From: JACVRW01 sp963821275 | GTDB taxonomy: Bacteria; Actinomycetota; Thermoleophilia; Solirubrobacterales; Thermoleophilaceae | Length of the DNA stretch: 64,000 nt | Direction of reading: 5' to 3' | Assembly: GCA_963821275.1 (NCBI GenBank) | Contig: CAWGDF010000012.1 | Coordinates: 62,001 to 126,000, forward strand | Shown: positions 51,455-62,437 of the stretch, piece by piece | Layout: each line of letters opens with the position of its first letter | Numbering within the stretch: the first letter of the stretch is position 1 | Notes under the pieces: generated by a model | Told to the model about the DNA's origin: nothing | The model's database searches: none | The model's input: only the letters and a program-made list of their open reading frames with translations | Translations under genes and position numbers: made by a program

Positions 51455-52873
51455 GTGAACTTCGCCCGGGACATCGTCGGCGCCGCCGACCCGGGCCGGA
51501 CGGCGCTCGTCGCGCTGTCACAGTCGGGCGAGCGGCGCGAGATCGCCTTCGGCGAGGTGGCCGACCGCTCGGCCCGGCTGGCCGGCACGCTGGCGGCCGG
51601 TGGCGTCTGCCGCGGAGACGTGGTCACGACCGTGATCGGCAACCGCCCGGAGTGGGCGTACGCCATGGTCGCCTGCTGGCGGATCGGCGCGGTCGCCCAG
51701 CCCTGCTCCGAGCAGCTGCGGGCCAAGGACCTGCGGGCTCGGCTGGAGCTGCTCGAGCCCGCCGCGGTGCTCGTCGACGAGCGGGACGCCGACACGGTCG
51801 CGGCCGCCGGCTTCGACGGGCTCACGCTCACCCTCCCGGACGAGCGGCTGTTCGATGCCGAGCCCGCGCCGGCGATCGACCTCGAGGGCCACGACCCCGC
51901 GCTCATCGTGTTCACCTCGGGCACCGCTGGTGAGCCCAAGCCGGTCCGCCACGGTCAGGGCTACCTCGCCGGCCAGCGGGTCCAGGCCGAGCACTGGTAC
52001 GGCGCCCAGGCGGGCGATCTGTGCTGGTGCACCGCGGCCAGCGGCTGGTCGCTGTCGGCGCGCAACGCGTTCGTGGCCGCCTGGCTGCGGGGCGCAACCG
52101 GCCTGCTCCACGACGCGCGCTTCGACCCCGAGGAGCGCCTGGACCTCCTGGAGCGCGAGCGGGTCGACGTGCTCTGCATGTCCCCCACCGAGTACCGCGC
52201 GATGGCCAAGCGGGCCGAGCTGCGCCCGCTGCCCCGGCTGCGCCACGCCTGCGCGGCCGGCGAGCCGCTGAACCCCGAGGTCGTGCGCGTCTGGCAGGAG
52301 GAGGTCGGCGCGGCGGTGCACGACGGCTACGGCCAGACCGAGACGGGCCATCTCACGGGCATGCCGATAGGTCCGCCGGTCCGGCCGGGCTCGATGGGCC
52401 GTCCCCTGCCCGGCTTTCACGCCTGGATCGACGGGGGCGAGCTGGTGATCGACCCCGGCACGGTGCCGACCTTCTTCCTCGACGCTGCCCGGGACGAGCC
52501 CTGGCGCACCGGCGACCGCGTGTCGGAGGACGACGACGGCTACCTCTGGTTCGAGGGCCGCACCGACGACGTCATCATCTCCGCCGGCTATCGGATCGGC
52601 CCCTTCGAGGTGGAGTCGGCGCTGGTCTCGCACCCCGCCGTGGCCGAGGCCGCCGCGGTGGCCGCGCCGGACGACGAGCGCGGTCAGGTGGTGCGGGCGG
52701 TGGTGGTGCTCACCGAAGGCCATGCGCCCGGTGAGGACCTGGCCGGCGAGCTGCAGGAGCACGTGAAGCGTGAGACGGCGCCCTACAAGTACCCCCGCAT
52801 CGTTGACTTCGCCGAGTCTCTCCCCAAGACCCGCAGCGGGAAGATCAGGCGGGCCGTGCTGCGGGACATCTAG
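51455..52873 (+). CDS. Acyl-CoA synthetase (AMP-forming, ANL family)
   Basis: A 472-residue adenylating enzyme making acyl-CoA from acid, ATP and CoA. The AMP-binding loop is LIVFTSGTAGEPKPV, GYGQTETGHLTG is the A5 motif, WRTGDRVSEDDDGYLWFEGR is A7-A8, and LPKTRSGKIRR gives the A10 Lys. It is rather short (usual 500-560), chiefly at the N-terminus. The closest type is the medium-chain (ACSM-like) group. Start GTG 51455 lies 22 bases after the TetR stop. The stop codon TAG shares a CTAG with the convergent ATPase gene. Confidence 0.9.
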   Translation: MNFARDIVGAADPGRTALVALSQSGERREIAFGEVADRSARLAGTLAAGGVCRGDVVTTVIGNRPEWAYAMVACWRIGAVAQPCSEQLRAKDLRARLELLEPAAVLVDERDADTVAAAGFDGLTLTLPDERLFDAEPAPAIDLEGHDPALIVFTSGTAGEPKPVRHGQGYLAGQRVQAEHWYGAQAGDLCWCTAASGWSLSARNAFVAAWLRGATGLLHDARFDPEERLDLLERERVDVLCMSPTEYRAMAKRAELRPLPRLRHACAAGEPLNPEVVRVWQEEVGAAVHDGYGQTETGHLTGMPIGPPVRPGSMGRPLPGFHAWIDGGELVIDPGTVPTFFLDAARDEPWRTGDRVSEDDDGYLWFEGRTDDVIISAGYRIGPFEVESALVSHPAVAEAAAVAAPDDERGQVVRAVVVLTEGHAPGEDLAGELQEHVKRETAPYKYPRIVDFAESLPKTRSGKIRRAVLRDI

Positions 52874-54045
52874 GCAAACGGGTCGAGCGTCGCCAGGTAC
52901 TGCCGCAGCAGCGGGTCTATCACCCGCCAGTGGCCGCGGCTCTGGTGCTCGAGGATCCCGGCGTCGCGCAGCAGCTTGAGCACTCGGTCGCGCACGCCGG
53001 GATGGAGGCGCTTGGGCGGCGCCTGTCCGGCGGCGATCGCGCGCGCCACGAGCAGGCCGTGCTTGTGCAGGAGACGGATGCGCTCCACGACCTGCTCCAT
53101 GGTCGGCCGGTCGCCCTCGAGCGCCCGCTCCAGCCCAAGCTGGACGAGCTCCAGGTCGATGCGGCGAACGTCCAGCTCGATCGAGACCAGGTGCGCCTGC
53201 TGGGCGATGCGCATCGTGGCCCGGGGATGGCCGCCGCCCAGCTCGATGATCCGCTCCAGGGCCGCATCGGCGACCTCGCAGTCGTCGGCTGCGAAGCGCT
53301 CGGCGAGGCCGCGGCGCCACTCCGCCGTACCGATGGGCCGCAGCGCGTAGAAGCTGCCGAAGCCGCTGAAGGCGCGCCGGCCGGGGGCAAAGAGGTCGCG
53401 CATCGTGTGCTCGATGCTCCCGGCGAACAGGTAGCTCACGCTCGTCGAGCGCTGGAAGATCGCCCGCATGCGGTTGGTCACGGCGTCGGGGTCGCCGTAC
53501 GGGCGGCGCGCCGAGGCGACCTCCTGGAACTCGTCGAAGAAGAGAATCAGGCGCCGGCCGTCGGCCCGGGCAACCCGCTCGGGAAGCTCGAGCGCCAGGT
53601 CCAGGGCGCGCTCGGGATCCTGTGCCGCCCGCCCCGGGTTGAGCGCCATCTCGACCCCCTCCCCCAGCTCGCCCACCAGCCGCAGCAGCAACTGGGCCTG
53701 GGCGGCCGAAAGCGCCGCCCTGCCCGCGCTGCGGGCCCGTCGCATGGCTCGGTGCGCGGCGGAGCGATTCGCGATCACCGCGGCGGCCACGGCCTCGGCC
53801 AGCTCGGCTGCGTCGGCCACGCGGAAGAGGTCGATCCGCGCCGTGTAGCAGCCGCGCCGCTTGAGACGGCCCAAGGCGGCCTCGCACGCGCTGGTCTTCC
53901 CGGTGCGGCGCGGCCCGGCCACGATCAGGTGGGTGCCCGCCTCGAGCCGCGTGGCGATCTCGCGCACGTCGTCGCGGCGGCCGATCAGCTGGCTCGCCGG
54001 TATGGGAGAGTCCGTCGGGAAGAGATCGCCGCTGGCCTGCCTCAC
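52870..54045 (-). CDS. AAA/STAND-like ATPase with C-terminal winged-helix region
   Basis: A 391-residue ATP-binding protein of the archaeal-ATPase-like P-loop group. Walker A is VAGPRRTGKTSACEAALG, Walker B is LILFFDEFQEVAS, and a sensor-like FAGSIEHTMRDLF follows. RAFSGFGSFYALRPIGTAEW and IELGGGHPRATMRIAQQAHL are family blocks. The C-terminus (HPGVRDRVLKLLRDAGILEH) looks like a winged helix. The family is linked to mobile-element defence, signalling and DNA handling, but no role is shown. Start: GTG 54045 is chosen since the longer frame crosses an AT-rich promoter-like stretch. Divergent from the YyaL gene. Confidence 0.8.
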   Translation of the reverse strand: MRQASGDLFPTDSPIPASQLIGRRDDVREIATRLEAGTHLIVAGPRRTGKTSACEAALGRLKRRGCYTARIDLFRVADAAELAEAVAAAVIANRSAAHRAMRRARSAGRAALSAAQAQLLLRLVGELGEGVEMALNPGRAAQDPERALDLALELPERVARADGRRLILFFDEFQEVASARRPYGDPDAVTNRMRAIFQRSTSVSYLFAGSIEHTMRDLFAPGRRAFSGFGSFYALRPIGTAEWRRGLAERFAADDCEVADAALERIIELGGGHPRATMRIAQQAHLVSIELDVRRIDLELVQLGLERALEGDRPTMEQVVERIRLLHKHGLLVARAIAAGQAPPKRLHPGVRDRVLKLLRDAGILEHQSRGHWRVIDPLLRQYLATLDPFA

Positions 54046-54144
54046 CCGGCGCAGTTTACACACGTCTCCTGTAAGCAATACGCAGAATATGTGTACTGTG
54101 TCCACGCCGCTTGGACGCGGCCCGCGTGGGTAGGCTCAGAGAGC

Positions 54145-56103
<1,959 letters not shown>

Positions 56104-58646
56104 GCCCGTCCTCGCTCTGCACCAGCGGGCCTCCGGCCCGAGAGCCGTCCTCCCCGCGGCCGTCGGTCTTGGCCAGCGACGACGGCCACCACACCTTCGG
56201 CCCCAGCTTCAGCACGATCGCGGGCACCAGGACGCTCCGGACCAGGAAGGTGTCGAGCAGGACGCCGAACGCCACCACGAACCCGATCTCGGTCAGGAAG
56301 ACGAGCGGGAGCACCGCCAGGACCGAGAAGGTGCCCGCGAGCACGATGCCGGCGCTCGTGATAACTCCTCCGGTGACAGCGAGAGCGCGCAACATTCCCT
56401 CGCGCGTGCCGTGCTTGAAGGTCTCCTCGCGTGCCCGCGCCATCAGGAAGATGTTGTAGTCCACGCCCAGCGCCACCAGGAACACGAACGCGAACAGCGG
56501 CAGCGACGGGTCCGAGCCGGGGAAATCGAAGATCACCTCGAAGGCGAAGTAGCCCACACCGAGGGCGGCGAGGAAGCTCAGGATCACCGTGCCGATCAGG
56601 ATCAGCGGCGCCGTGACGGCTCGCAGCAACAGGACGAGGATCAGGAACACCACCACGAGGACGATTGGCGGGATCACGGTGGAGTCCCAGCCGGCGGCCT
56701 CCCGGACGTCGAACTCGACGGCGGTGGCGCCCCCCACCACCGTGCCCGCCACCGCGCCGGACGCGGCCTCGCGGATCGGCTCGACCAGGTCGAAGGCCTC
56801 GGTCGAGTAGGGCGGCGGCTCGAGCGTCGCCTGCACCAGAGTCCCCTGCTCGCCCTCCGCCACCGGCGGCGAGACGGCCTCGATGCCGTTGGTTTCCTCG
56901 AGCGCGGCGGTCACGGCCTGCACGTCGCCGTCGGGTGGCACGATCACGTCCGCGGGCGCGCTCGCCCCCGCCGGGAAGCTCTTGGCCAGGATGTCCTGAC
57001 CCTCGACCGACTCCACCGACGTGCGGTAGCCGTCGTTGGTGGTCAGGTCGGTGGAGAAGAAGGCCAGCCCGGCGCACATCACGAGCAGCACGACGATCGA
57101 GCTCGTGAGCACCCGGGCCGGGCGGGCGGCCACGCGGTCCCCGACGCGTTTCCAGAAGCCGTGGGTCGCGTCCGCGAGGTGCTCGTGCTGCGTGCGCCGC
57201 ACCTCGTAGGGCTTGAAGATCGGGCCGTCGAAGACGCTCACCACCGACGGGGTCTTGACCCGGCCCCGAGTCAGCGCGGACACGAGCTTTCGCAGCAGCC
57301 CCGTGAGGATGGTCAGGGGGAGCAGGATGAACGCCACCAGCGCGGCGCCGATCACCGGAAGCAGGGCGCCGAAGCTCGACCCCTCGACGATGCGCTTGCC
57401 GCGGCCGCTCTGGGCCACGTCGGTGGGCGCGGTCCAACGCGGGGTGTGGGGCACGAAGGGCCAGAACGCCCGCCGGCCGAAGATCGTGAGCAGCGCCGGC
57501 AGAAGGGTCAGCATCGAGATCGCCGCACAGGCCACGCCGAGCGCGCCGATCGGGCCGAGCCCCGAGGTGCCGTTGACCTTGGCGATCGTCAGGCACAGCA
57601 GCGCCGCGATGACCGTGGCCGCCGACGCGAACACGGCCGGGCCGGCCGACCTCATCGCCGCCTGCATGGCCGCGTGCCGGTCCTCGGTGTTGTGCAGCTC
57701 CTCGCGGTAGCGGGCCACGATGAGCAGGGCGTAGTCGGTGCCCGCGCCGAGGACGAGCACCGACATGATCGAGCTCGACTGGCCGTTGATGGTCACGCCC
57801 AGCTCCGAGATCCCGTAGCCCACCGACCGGGCCAGCATCTCCGCGAACATCACCGACGCCAGCGGGATCCAGAAGAAGACCGGCGACCGGTAGATGACGA
57901 TCAGCAGGAAGATCACCAGCGAGACCGCGGCCAGCAACAGGGTCCCGTTGATGCTGTCGAAGACCTTGATGGCATCGGCCGCATAGCCGGCGCCGCCCGT
58001 GATCTTGACCTGGAGGCCTCCGCCCGGGTCGGACACCGTGTCGCGCCAGAAGTCGACCGGGTCGAGGATGCTGTCGGCCTCGCCGTCGCCCTTCAGATAG
58101 GCCGTGACGATGGCCGCCTTGCCGTCCGGGGAGCAGATCGGCCCGACGAAGGGGGCGTAGTCGGCCGGCTGGCCCGGGATCGGGGTGGTCGGCCCGCCGC
58201 AGCCCTCGGGAAGGTTGCCCCCCGGCGGTGCGCCGCCGCCCTGGCCGCCCTGCTGTTGCCCGCCGTCCTCCTGACCTCCCGACGCCGCGGTGGCGCCGTC
58301 GGCCACCACCGCCGGGAAGCGCCTCTCCGTCAAACGCTGGGCGTCGTCGCCGATCTTCTGCAGGTCTGCAGGCGTCAGCCCCGACTCGCGCCGGTAGACG
58401 ATCACCGCCGGCGCGAGCTCGCCGCCCTGCAGCTCCTCCGCCGCGGTGAGCACCTTGGTCGACTCGGCGTCCCCGGGCAGGAACGATGTCGACTCGTTCT
58501 GCTCCGCGTCGGTGAACTTGCCGGGCAGGTTCGCCCCGAAGGCGATGAAGATCCCGACCAGCCAGATGGCGAAGACCACCCACTTCGCGCGGCGTCCGGC
58601 GGCGAGCTCAAAGATCGAACGGCGTTTGCGAGTCATCGGTTAGGTA

Positions 58647-58694
58647 TCTTTACCATCTAGATGCTTGACAGTCAAGACTCTTTACAACTACGGT
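58647..58694. promoter_or_regulatory. Divergent promoters sharing one MarR-type operator
   Basis: The dyad CTTGA-CAG-TCAAG (58664-58676) contains TTGAC on both strands. To the right, TTGACA (58665-58670) pairs with TACGGT (58689-58694) at 18 bp spacing. To the left, the complement TTGACT pairs with TAAAGA (complement of 58647-58652) at 17 bp. So both -35 boxes lie in one operator, and one bound repressor could shut both genes. A second dyad, ATCTAGAT, lies next to it (58655-58662). Confidence 0.6.
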
Positions 58695-58701
58695 TACGGC
58701 A

Positions 58702-59205
58702 ATGAGGGCCGATCCTCTTGACGTTCTGACGGCGCTGCAGCGCTGGGGGTTGGAGAACGACCGTTACGACCTCGCCGTCGCGCGAGCCCACGGCGTCGGC
58801 GTGACCGAGACCCGGGCGGTCGACCACCTCCAGGCCGCCGGGGAGCTTACCCCCGGCGAGCTCGGCGAGGCCCTCAGCCTCACATCGGGTGCGGTGACCG
58901 CGCTCATCGACCGCCTCGAGCGGCTCGGCTGGGTCACCCGCTCACCGCACCCGGACGACCGCCGCTCGCTGGTCCTGCGGCTCACCGAGAGCTGCCATGA
59001 GCTGATCGAGACCGTTTGGGTCTCCTACACCGAGGCGCTCGCCGACGCGGCGGCCGACCTTCCGGCGGCCCACCGCGCGGCGCTGGTGCGCTATCTGGAG
59101 CGGGCGGCGGACATCGCCGCCGAGGGCGCTAGAGAATGGCGAGGTAGCGGTCCAGCTCCCATTGGGTCACCTGGACGCGATAGTCCTCCCACTCCTGCCG
59201 CTTGA
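58702..59205 (+). CDS. MarR family transcriptional regulator
   Basis: A 167-residue winged-helix regulator. The DNA-binding core is LTPGELGEALSLTSGAVTAL, IDRLERLGWVTRSPHPDDRR with the wing and the conserved DDRR, followed by SLVLRLTESC. The predicted transcript begins at or within a base of the ATG, with no ribosome site, so translation is probably leaderless. Divergent from MMPL over 65 bases with a shared dyad, it is the likely local repressor of that exporter and itself. The last 77 bases overlap the convergent glnA 3' end; the tail after about residue 142 is unusual and may not be conserved. Confidence 0.85.
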   Translation: MRADPLDVLTALQRWGLENDRYDLAVARAHGVGVTETRAVDHLQAAGELTPGELGEALSLTSGAVTALIDRLERLGWVTRSPHPDDRRSLVLRLTESCHELIETVWVSYTEALADAAADLPAAHRAALVRYLERAADIAAEGAREWRGSGPAPIGSPGRDSPPTPAA

Positions 59206-60478
59206 TCTCCACGTAGCGGTTGAAGATGTGCTCGCCGAAGGTGCGCAGCACGAGCTCGGACTCCGCGGTCAGCTCGATGGCCTCCCCCAGCGTCTCCGGT
59301 AGCTGCTCGATCCCCAGCCGCCGCCGCTCCTCCGGGCTGATGTGGTACAGGTTCTTCTCCATCGGCTCCGGCAGCTCGTAGCCCTTCTCGATGCCCTCCA
59401 GGCCCGCCGCGAGCAGCACCGCGAACGTCAGGTAGGGATTGCAGGCGGGGTCGGGACAGCGGATCTCGGCCCGCGTGGCCTGCTCCTTCCCCGGGTGGTA
59501 GAGCGGCACCCGCACGAGCGCCGAGCGGTTGCGCCGCGACCAGGCGCAGTACACCGGCGCCTCGTAGCCGGGCACGAGCCGCTTGTAGGAGTTCACCCAC
59601 TGCGCGAACACCGACGTGATCTCGCGCGCGTGCCGGAGCTGGCCGGCGATGAAGGCCTTGCCGACGTCGGAGAGGTAGTACTGGTCGTCCGCGTCGTAGA
59701 ACGCGTTGCTGTCGCCCTTGAAGAGCGACTGGTGCGTGTGCATGCCCGAGCCGTTCTCACCGAACAAAGGCTTCGGCATGAAGGTCGCATGCCAGCCGTA
59801 CTTCATGGCGTACTCCTTGACCGTGATGCGGTAGGTCATGGTGTGGTCGGCCATCTCGAGCCCGCCCGCGTAGCGCATATCGATCTCGTGCTGGCTGGGG
59901 CCGACCTCGTGGTGGGTGTACTCCACGTGGATGCCGAGCTGCTCGAGCGCGAGGACGGTCTCGCGCCGCACGTCGGATCCGGCGTCGAGCGCTGTGAGGT
60001 CGAAGTAGCCACCCTCGTCGAGGATCTCGGGGACGCCGTTCTCCGGCCGGGCGTTGCGGAAGTAGAAGTACTCGAGCTCCGGCCCGACGTAGAAGCGGTC
60101 GAAGCCCATCTCCTCGGCCCGCTCGAGCGCCCTCCGCAGCACGTGCCGAGGATCGCCCTCGTAGGGATCGCGGTCGGGCGTGACCACATCGCAGAACATG
60201 CGCGCGACGCCCTTGTCATCCGGCCGCCAAGGCAGCACGCTGAAGGTCGAGGGATCCGGCATGGCGATCATGTCCGACTCCTCGATGGCGTTGAAGCCGG
60301 TGATCGACGAGCCGTCGAAGCCCATCCCGCCCTCGAAGGCGTCATCCAGCTCCAGCGCGTTGATCGAGAAGCTCTTGAGTTGACCGAGGATGTCGGTGAA
60401 CCAGAGACGGATGAAGCGGATGTCGCGGTCGTCGACGAAGGACTTGATGTCCTCGGCGGTGGTCGGCTGCTCGGCCAT
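59129..60478 (-). CDS. glnA: Glutamine synthetase, type I
   Basis: A 449-residue GS-I, making glutamine from glutamate, ammonia and ATP as a dodecamer. Motifs are MGFDGSSITGFNAIEESDM, YVGPELEYFYF (metal Glu), HHEVGPSQHEIDMRYAG, the ATP site KPLFGENGSGMHTHQSLF, NSYKRLVPGYEAPVYCAWS (flap Glu region) and NPYLTFAVLLAAGLEGIEKG. A Tyr in MEKNLYHISPEE lies where adenylylation occurs in some types. The short length resembles GSI-alpha, which is feedback- rather than adenylyl-regulated, so this Tyr may be unused. ATG 60478 fits; the longer frame adds 55 unconserved residues. Monocistronic. Confidence 0.95.
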   Translation of the reverse strand: MAEQPTTAEDIKSFVDDRDIRFIRLWFTDILGQLKSFSINALELDDAFEGGMGFDGSSITGFNAIEESDMIAMPDPSTFSVLPWRPDDKGVARMFCDVVTPDRDPYEGDPRHVLRRALERAEEMGFDRFYVGPELEYFYFRNARPENGVPEILDEGGYFDLTALDAGSDVRRETVLALEQLGIHVEYTHHEVGPSQHEIDMRYAGGLEMADHTMTYRITVKEYAMKYGWHATFMPKPLFGENGSGMHTHQSLFKGDSNAFYDADDQYYLSDVGKAFIAGQLRHAREITSVFAQWVNSYKRLVPGYEAPVYCAWSRRNRSALVRVPLYHPGKEQATRAEIRCPDPACNPYLTFAVLLAAGLEGIEKGYELPEPMEKNLYHISPEERRRLGIEQLPETLGEAIELTAESELVLRTFGEHIFNRYVEIKRQEWEDYRVQVTQWELDRYLAIL

Positions 60479-60572
60479 GGGGCTCCTTCGCGGGTCGGCT
60501 GTCGGGCGCGTGAAGCCGCGTAGGCTAACGCCGCGCCGGCCGGCGCGGAGTGGCGGCCGCGCCGGGGGAAAG

Positions 60573-60607
60573 CTCAAGCGGGACAGGATTCCAGCGCCCC
60601 GCTTGAG
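60573..60607. repeat. 10-bp inverted repeat upstream of glnA
   Basis: CTCAAGCGGG (60573-60582) and CCCGCTTGAG (60598-60607) form a perfect 10-bp dyad with a 15-base centre, 95 bases before the glnA start and 80 bases beyond the HxlR gene stop. Related words (GCTCAAACCC at 60629) lie close by. It may be a bidirectional terminator-like hairpin for the HxlR transcript or an operator in the glnA leader. No T-run follows, so I favour regulation. Confidence 0.5.
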
Positions 60608-60687
60608 GTTTGCCACGTATGCGGGGCAAAAGCTCAAACCCAACGTCCGGGGGGCGCAGGGATCAGGGCTATGGCGGGCGCGCGCGC

Positions 60688-61029
60688 CTACAGCCAGGTC
60701 CGCGCCCAGACCTTGAGCGCCCCCACCGCCGGCTCGAGCGCTTCGCCCTTCGGGGTGAGCGCGTACTCGACGCGCACGGGCATCTCGTCGAACACGCGCC
60801 GCTCGACGATGCCCTCCGCCTCGAGCTCCTTCATGCGTTCGGAGAGCAGCCGGTCAGACAGGTCGGGCACGAGCCGCTTGAACTCCGAGAAGCGGGTCGG
60901 GCCATCCAGGAGCACGAACAGGATGGCTCCCGTCCAGCGCCTGCCCACCAGCTCGACTGCCCGGTGGTACGAGGAGCAGCAGGTCTCGCGCCGAACGATT
61001 GTGGCCTGCGGAGAGGCCATGCCGTACAT
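60688..61029 (-). CDS. HxlR family transcriptional regulator
   Basis: A 113-residue winged-helix regulator. The core is YHRAVELVGRRWTGAILFVL, followed by RFSEFKRLVPDLSDRLLSER and KELEAEGIVERRVFDEMPVR, the standard HxlR/YodB pattern. Cys17-Cys18 in RETCCSS lies at the position of the redox-active cysteine of YodB/HypR, so thiol-based sensing of quinones or oxidants is plausible. Start ATG 61029 or 61020. It lies 30 bases after the AhpD-like gene on the same strand, so the two are probably co-transcribed. Confidence 0.87.
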   Translation of the reverse strand: MYGMASPQATIVRRETCCSSYHRAVELVGRRWTGAILFVLLDGPTRFSEFKRLVPDLSDRLLSERMKELEAEGIVERRVFDEMPVRVEYALTPKGEALEPAVGALKVWARTWL

Positions 61030-61059
61030 CGTAGTCCCCCCGCCGGCCCGCCGGAGGCC

Positions 61060-61623
61060 TTACGCGGCCTGAAGCATTCGGGAGCCCTCGCTCGACCCGT
61101 CGAGCGGCACGTCGCCGGCCCGGGTCACGAGATTGCCGAAGGTGGCCAGAGCCACGTGGGCGATGGTCTCCAGGATCTGTTCGTCGGTCCAGCCCGCCTC
61201 GAGGGCCTCCTCCTGCTTGTGCCGCGGCGGCGGCCCCTCGCTCTCCACCAGCGCCTTGACGAAGCGCAGGAGAATCGACTCGCGCTCGTCGCGGGAGTCG
61301 AACTCGCGCGCGAGCGCGATCTCGTCCAGTCCCAGACCGGCCTCGCGCGCGGTGCGCTGGAGCGTCGAGAGGGCGTACTCGCTCTCCTGGTGCTCGGCCA
61401 CGGCAAGCCCGATGCGCTGCTGGGTGGCGTAGGGCAGGCTGCCGTGCCGGAGCTCCGACCGAAAGCGCGCGTACGACCGCAACACCGCCGGCGAGCCCGC
61501 GAGCACGCCGATGAAGTTGGGAAGCTGCCCACCGCCGGCAAGCGCACCCTTGAGGATGGGCACGCTCAACTCGGGCGCGGTGAGCTCGTCGTGGACTTGG
61601 AACCTGCTCTCTTTGGTCTTCAT
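61060..61623 (-). CDS. AhpD/carboxymuconolactone-decarboxylase-like protein without cysteines
   Basis: A 187-residue all-helical protein of the AhpD-like fold. NFIGVLAGSPAVLRSYARFR, SLPYATQQRIGLAVAEHQES and TDEQILETIAHVALATFGNL follow family spacing. The normal redox centre (ExxxCxxCxxxH) is replaced by EHQESEYALSTLQ, and there is no Cys in the whole protein, so it cannot be a peroxidase by the usual route. ATG 61623 is chosen, since the longer frame crosses the operator. The HxlR gene lies directly downstream. It may bind a substrate or act as a non-redox decarboxylase-like enzyme. Confidence 0.8.
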   Translation of the reverse strand: MKTKESRFQVHDELTAPELSVPILKGALAGGGQLPNFIGVLAGSPAVLRSYARFRSELRHGSLPYATQQRIGLAVAEHQESEYALSTLQRTAREAGLGLDEIALAREFDSRDERESILLRFVKALVESEGPPPRHKQEEALEAGWTDEQILETIAHVALATFGNLVTRAGDVPLDGSSEGSRMLQAA

Positions 61624-61644
61624 GGCTTCGCTTTCTGCCTGCCG

Positions 61645-61659
61645 CTTACTGCCCGTAAG
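61645..61659. promoter_or_regulatory. Probable HxlR operator
   Basis: CTTAC-TGCCC-GTAAG is a perfect inverted repeat with a 5-base centre, 22 bases before the AhpD-like start. Operators of HxlR/YodB-type regulators are short A/T-rich dyads of this size near the promoter. The regulator encoded 3' in the same operon is the natural candidate to bind it. Confidence 0.5.
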
Positions 61660-61807
61660 TTTAGGGGAAAAAGGAGTGGTCGGCACTCCATAGCCGCAAA
61701 ACGTCCGGCTCGGCCGGATGGCCCATCAGGAGATACGCGGACAGCCCGCTCTTGGATCGGTGCGCGGCCGCATCGGGCGGGGTCGCGCCTTGTCGCCCGG
61801 CGGATGG

Positions 61808-62209
61808 CTACGCGTGCGCGGTCCCGGCGGCCACCGCCACCAGGAAGAGCCCGAGCAGGAACGCCCAGAGGGCGATCCGGTCGGGCTGGGCGAGCTGGCT
61901 CTCCACGACCGAGCGACGCCGCCGTGCCGGGACCGGATGACCGGTGATCGTGATCGTCCGGCGCCCCCCGGTCTCGGGCACCTGCTCGAAGCGCCGCGGG
62001 GCGTCGTGGGTGGCGTCCTCGACGACCGGCGATGTCCGGCCGATGCGGCGGGGCTCCTCCAGGGAGTCAGGCTCCGCCTCGGAGGGCTCGAAGCGGGAGG
62101 GTCGGCCCTCGGCCTGCTCGATCTTGCGCTCCCACTGGAGCAGCACCGCCTCGCGGCTCAGGTCCTGCTCGTTGTCCTCACGCAGGATGCGTGCTCCCGC
62201 TGTCTGCAT
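61808..62209 (-). CDS. Small tail-anchored membrane protein under a c-di-AMP riboswitch
   Basis: A 133-residue protein. It begins MQTAGARILREDNEQDL and has a charged, mostly acidic domain of about 100 residues (EAEPDSLEEPRRIGRTSP). A single hydrophobic helix follows close to the C-terminus (ALWAFLLGLFLVAVAAGTAH). No signal peptide; most of the chain should be cytosolic with a C-tail anchor. I do not recognise the family. Its start is 15 bases after a c-di-AMP riboswitch, so expression should fall when c-di-AMP rises. A role in osmotic, wall or ion balance is suggested only by that control. Confidence 0.78.
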   Translation of the reverse strand: MQTAGARILREDNEQDLSREAVLLQWERKIEQAEGRPSRFEPSEAEPDSLEEPRRIGRTSPVVEDATHDAPRRFEQVPETGGRRTITITGHPVPARRRRSVVESQLAQPDRIALWAFLLGLFLVAVAAGTAHA

Positions 62210-62224
62210 CGACTCTCTTTCGTC

Positions 62225-62354
62225 TCGCCTGCGGGGTTAGCTGACGGGCTCGCGCTGAAAGAGCTGCGCTACGTGACTGCTCACGATTCGCCCCAGGCCT
62301 GCCGGCCGTCTGGGTCCCCCGCGTCCCGCCGGCGGGCGGAACTTCGGCTTGTGT
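62225..62354 (-). promoter_or_regulatory. Cyclic di-AMP (ydaO-yuaA) riboswitch
   Basis: On the minus strand the blocks are CAAGCCGAAGTTCC, CGGGGGACCCA, TGGGGCGAATCG, CTCTTTCAGCGCGAGCCCG and GTCAGCTAACCCCGCAGGCG. The last two are nearly identical to the other two copies. It lies 15 bases before the start of the tail-anchored protein gene. Middle loops differ from the other copies, so this is not a recent duplication of the whole element. Confidence 0.86.
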
Positions 62355-62437
62355 GGACGCGGGCATGCTAGCAGCACAGCGAAGGCGTCGGACGGAAAAC
62401 CCGCGCACAGAGCGGGATAGACGCGAATCGGCCCGAT

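Noticed and set aside
52870..54045. Part of an anti-phage defence system
   Set aside because: The ATPase stands alone between metabolic genes, with no effector or toxin beside it.
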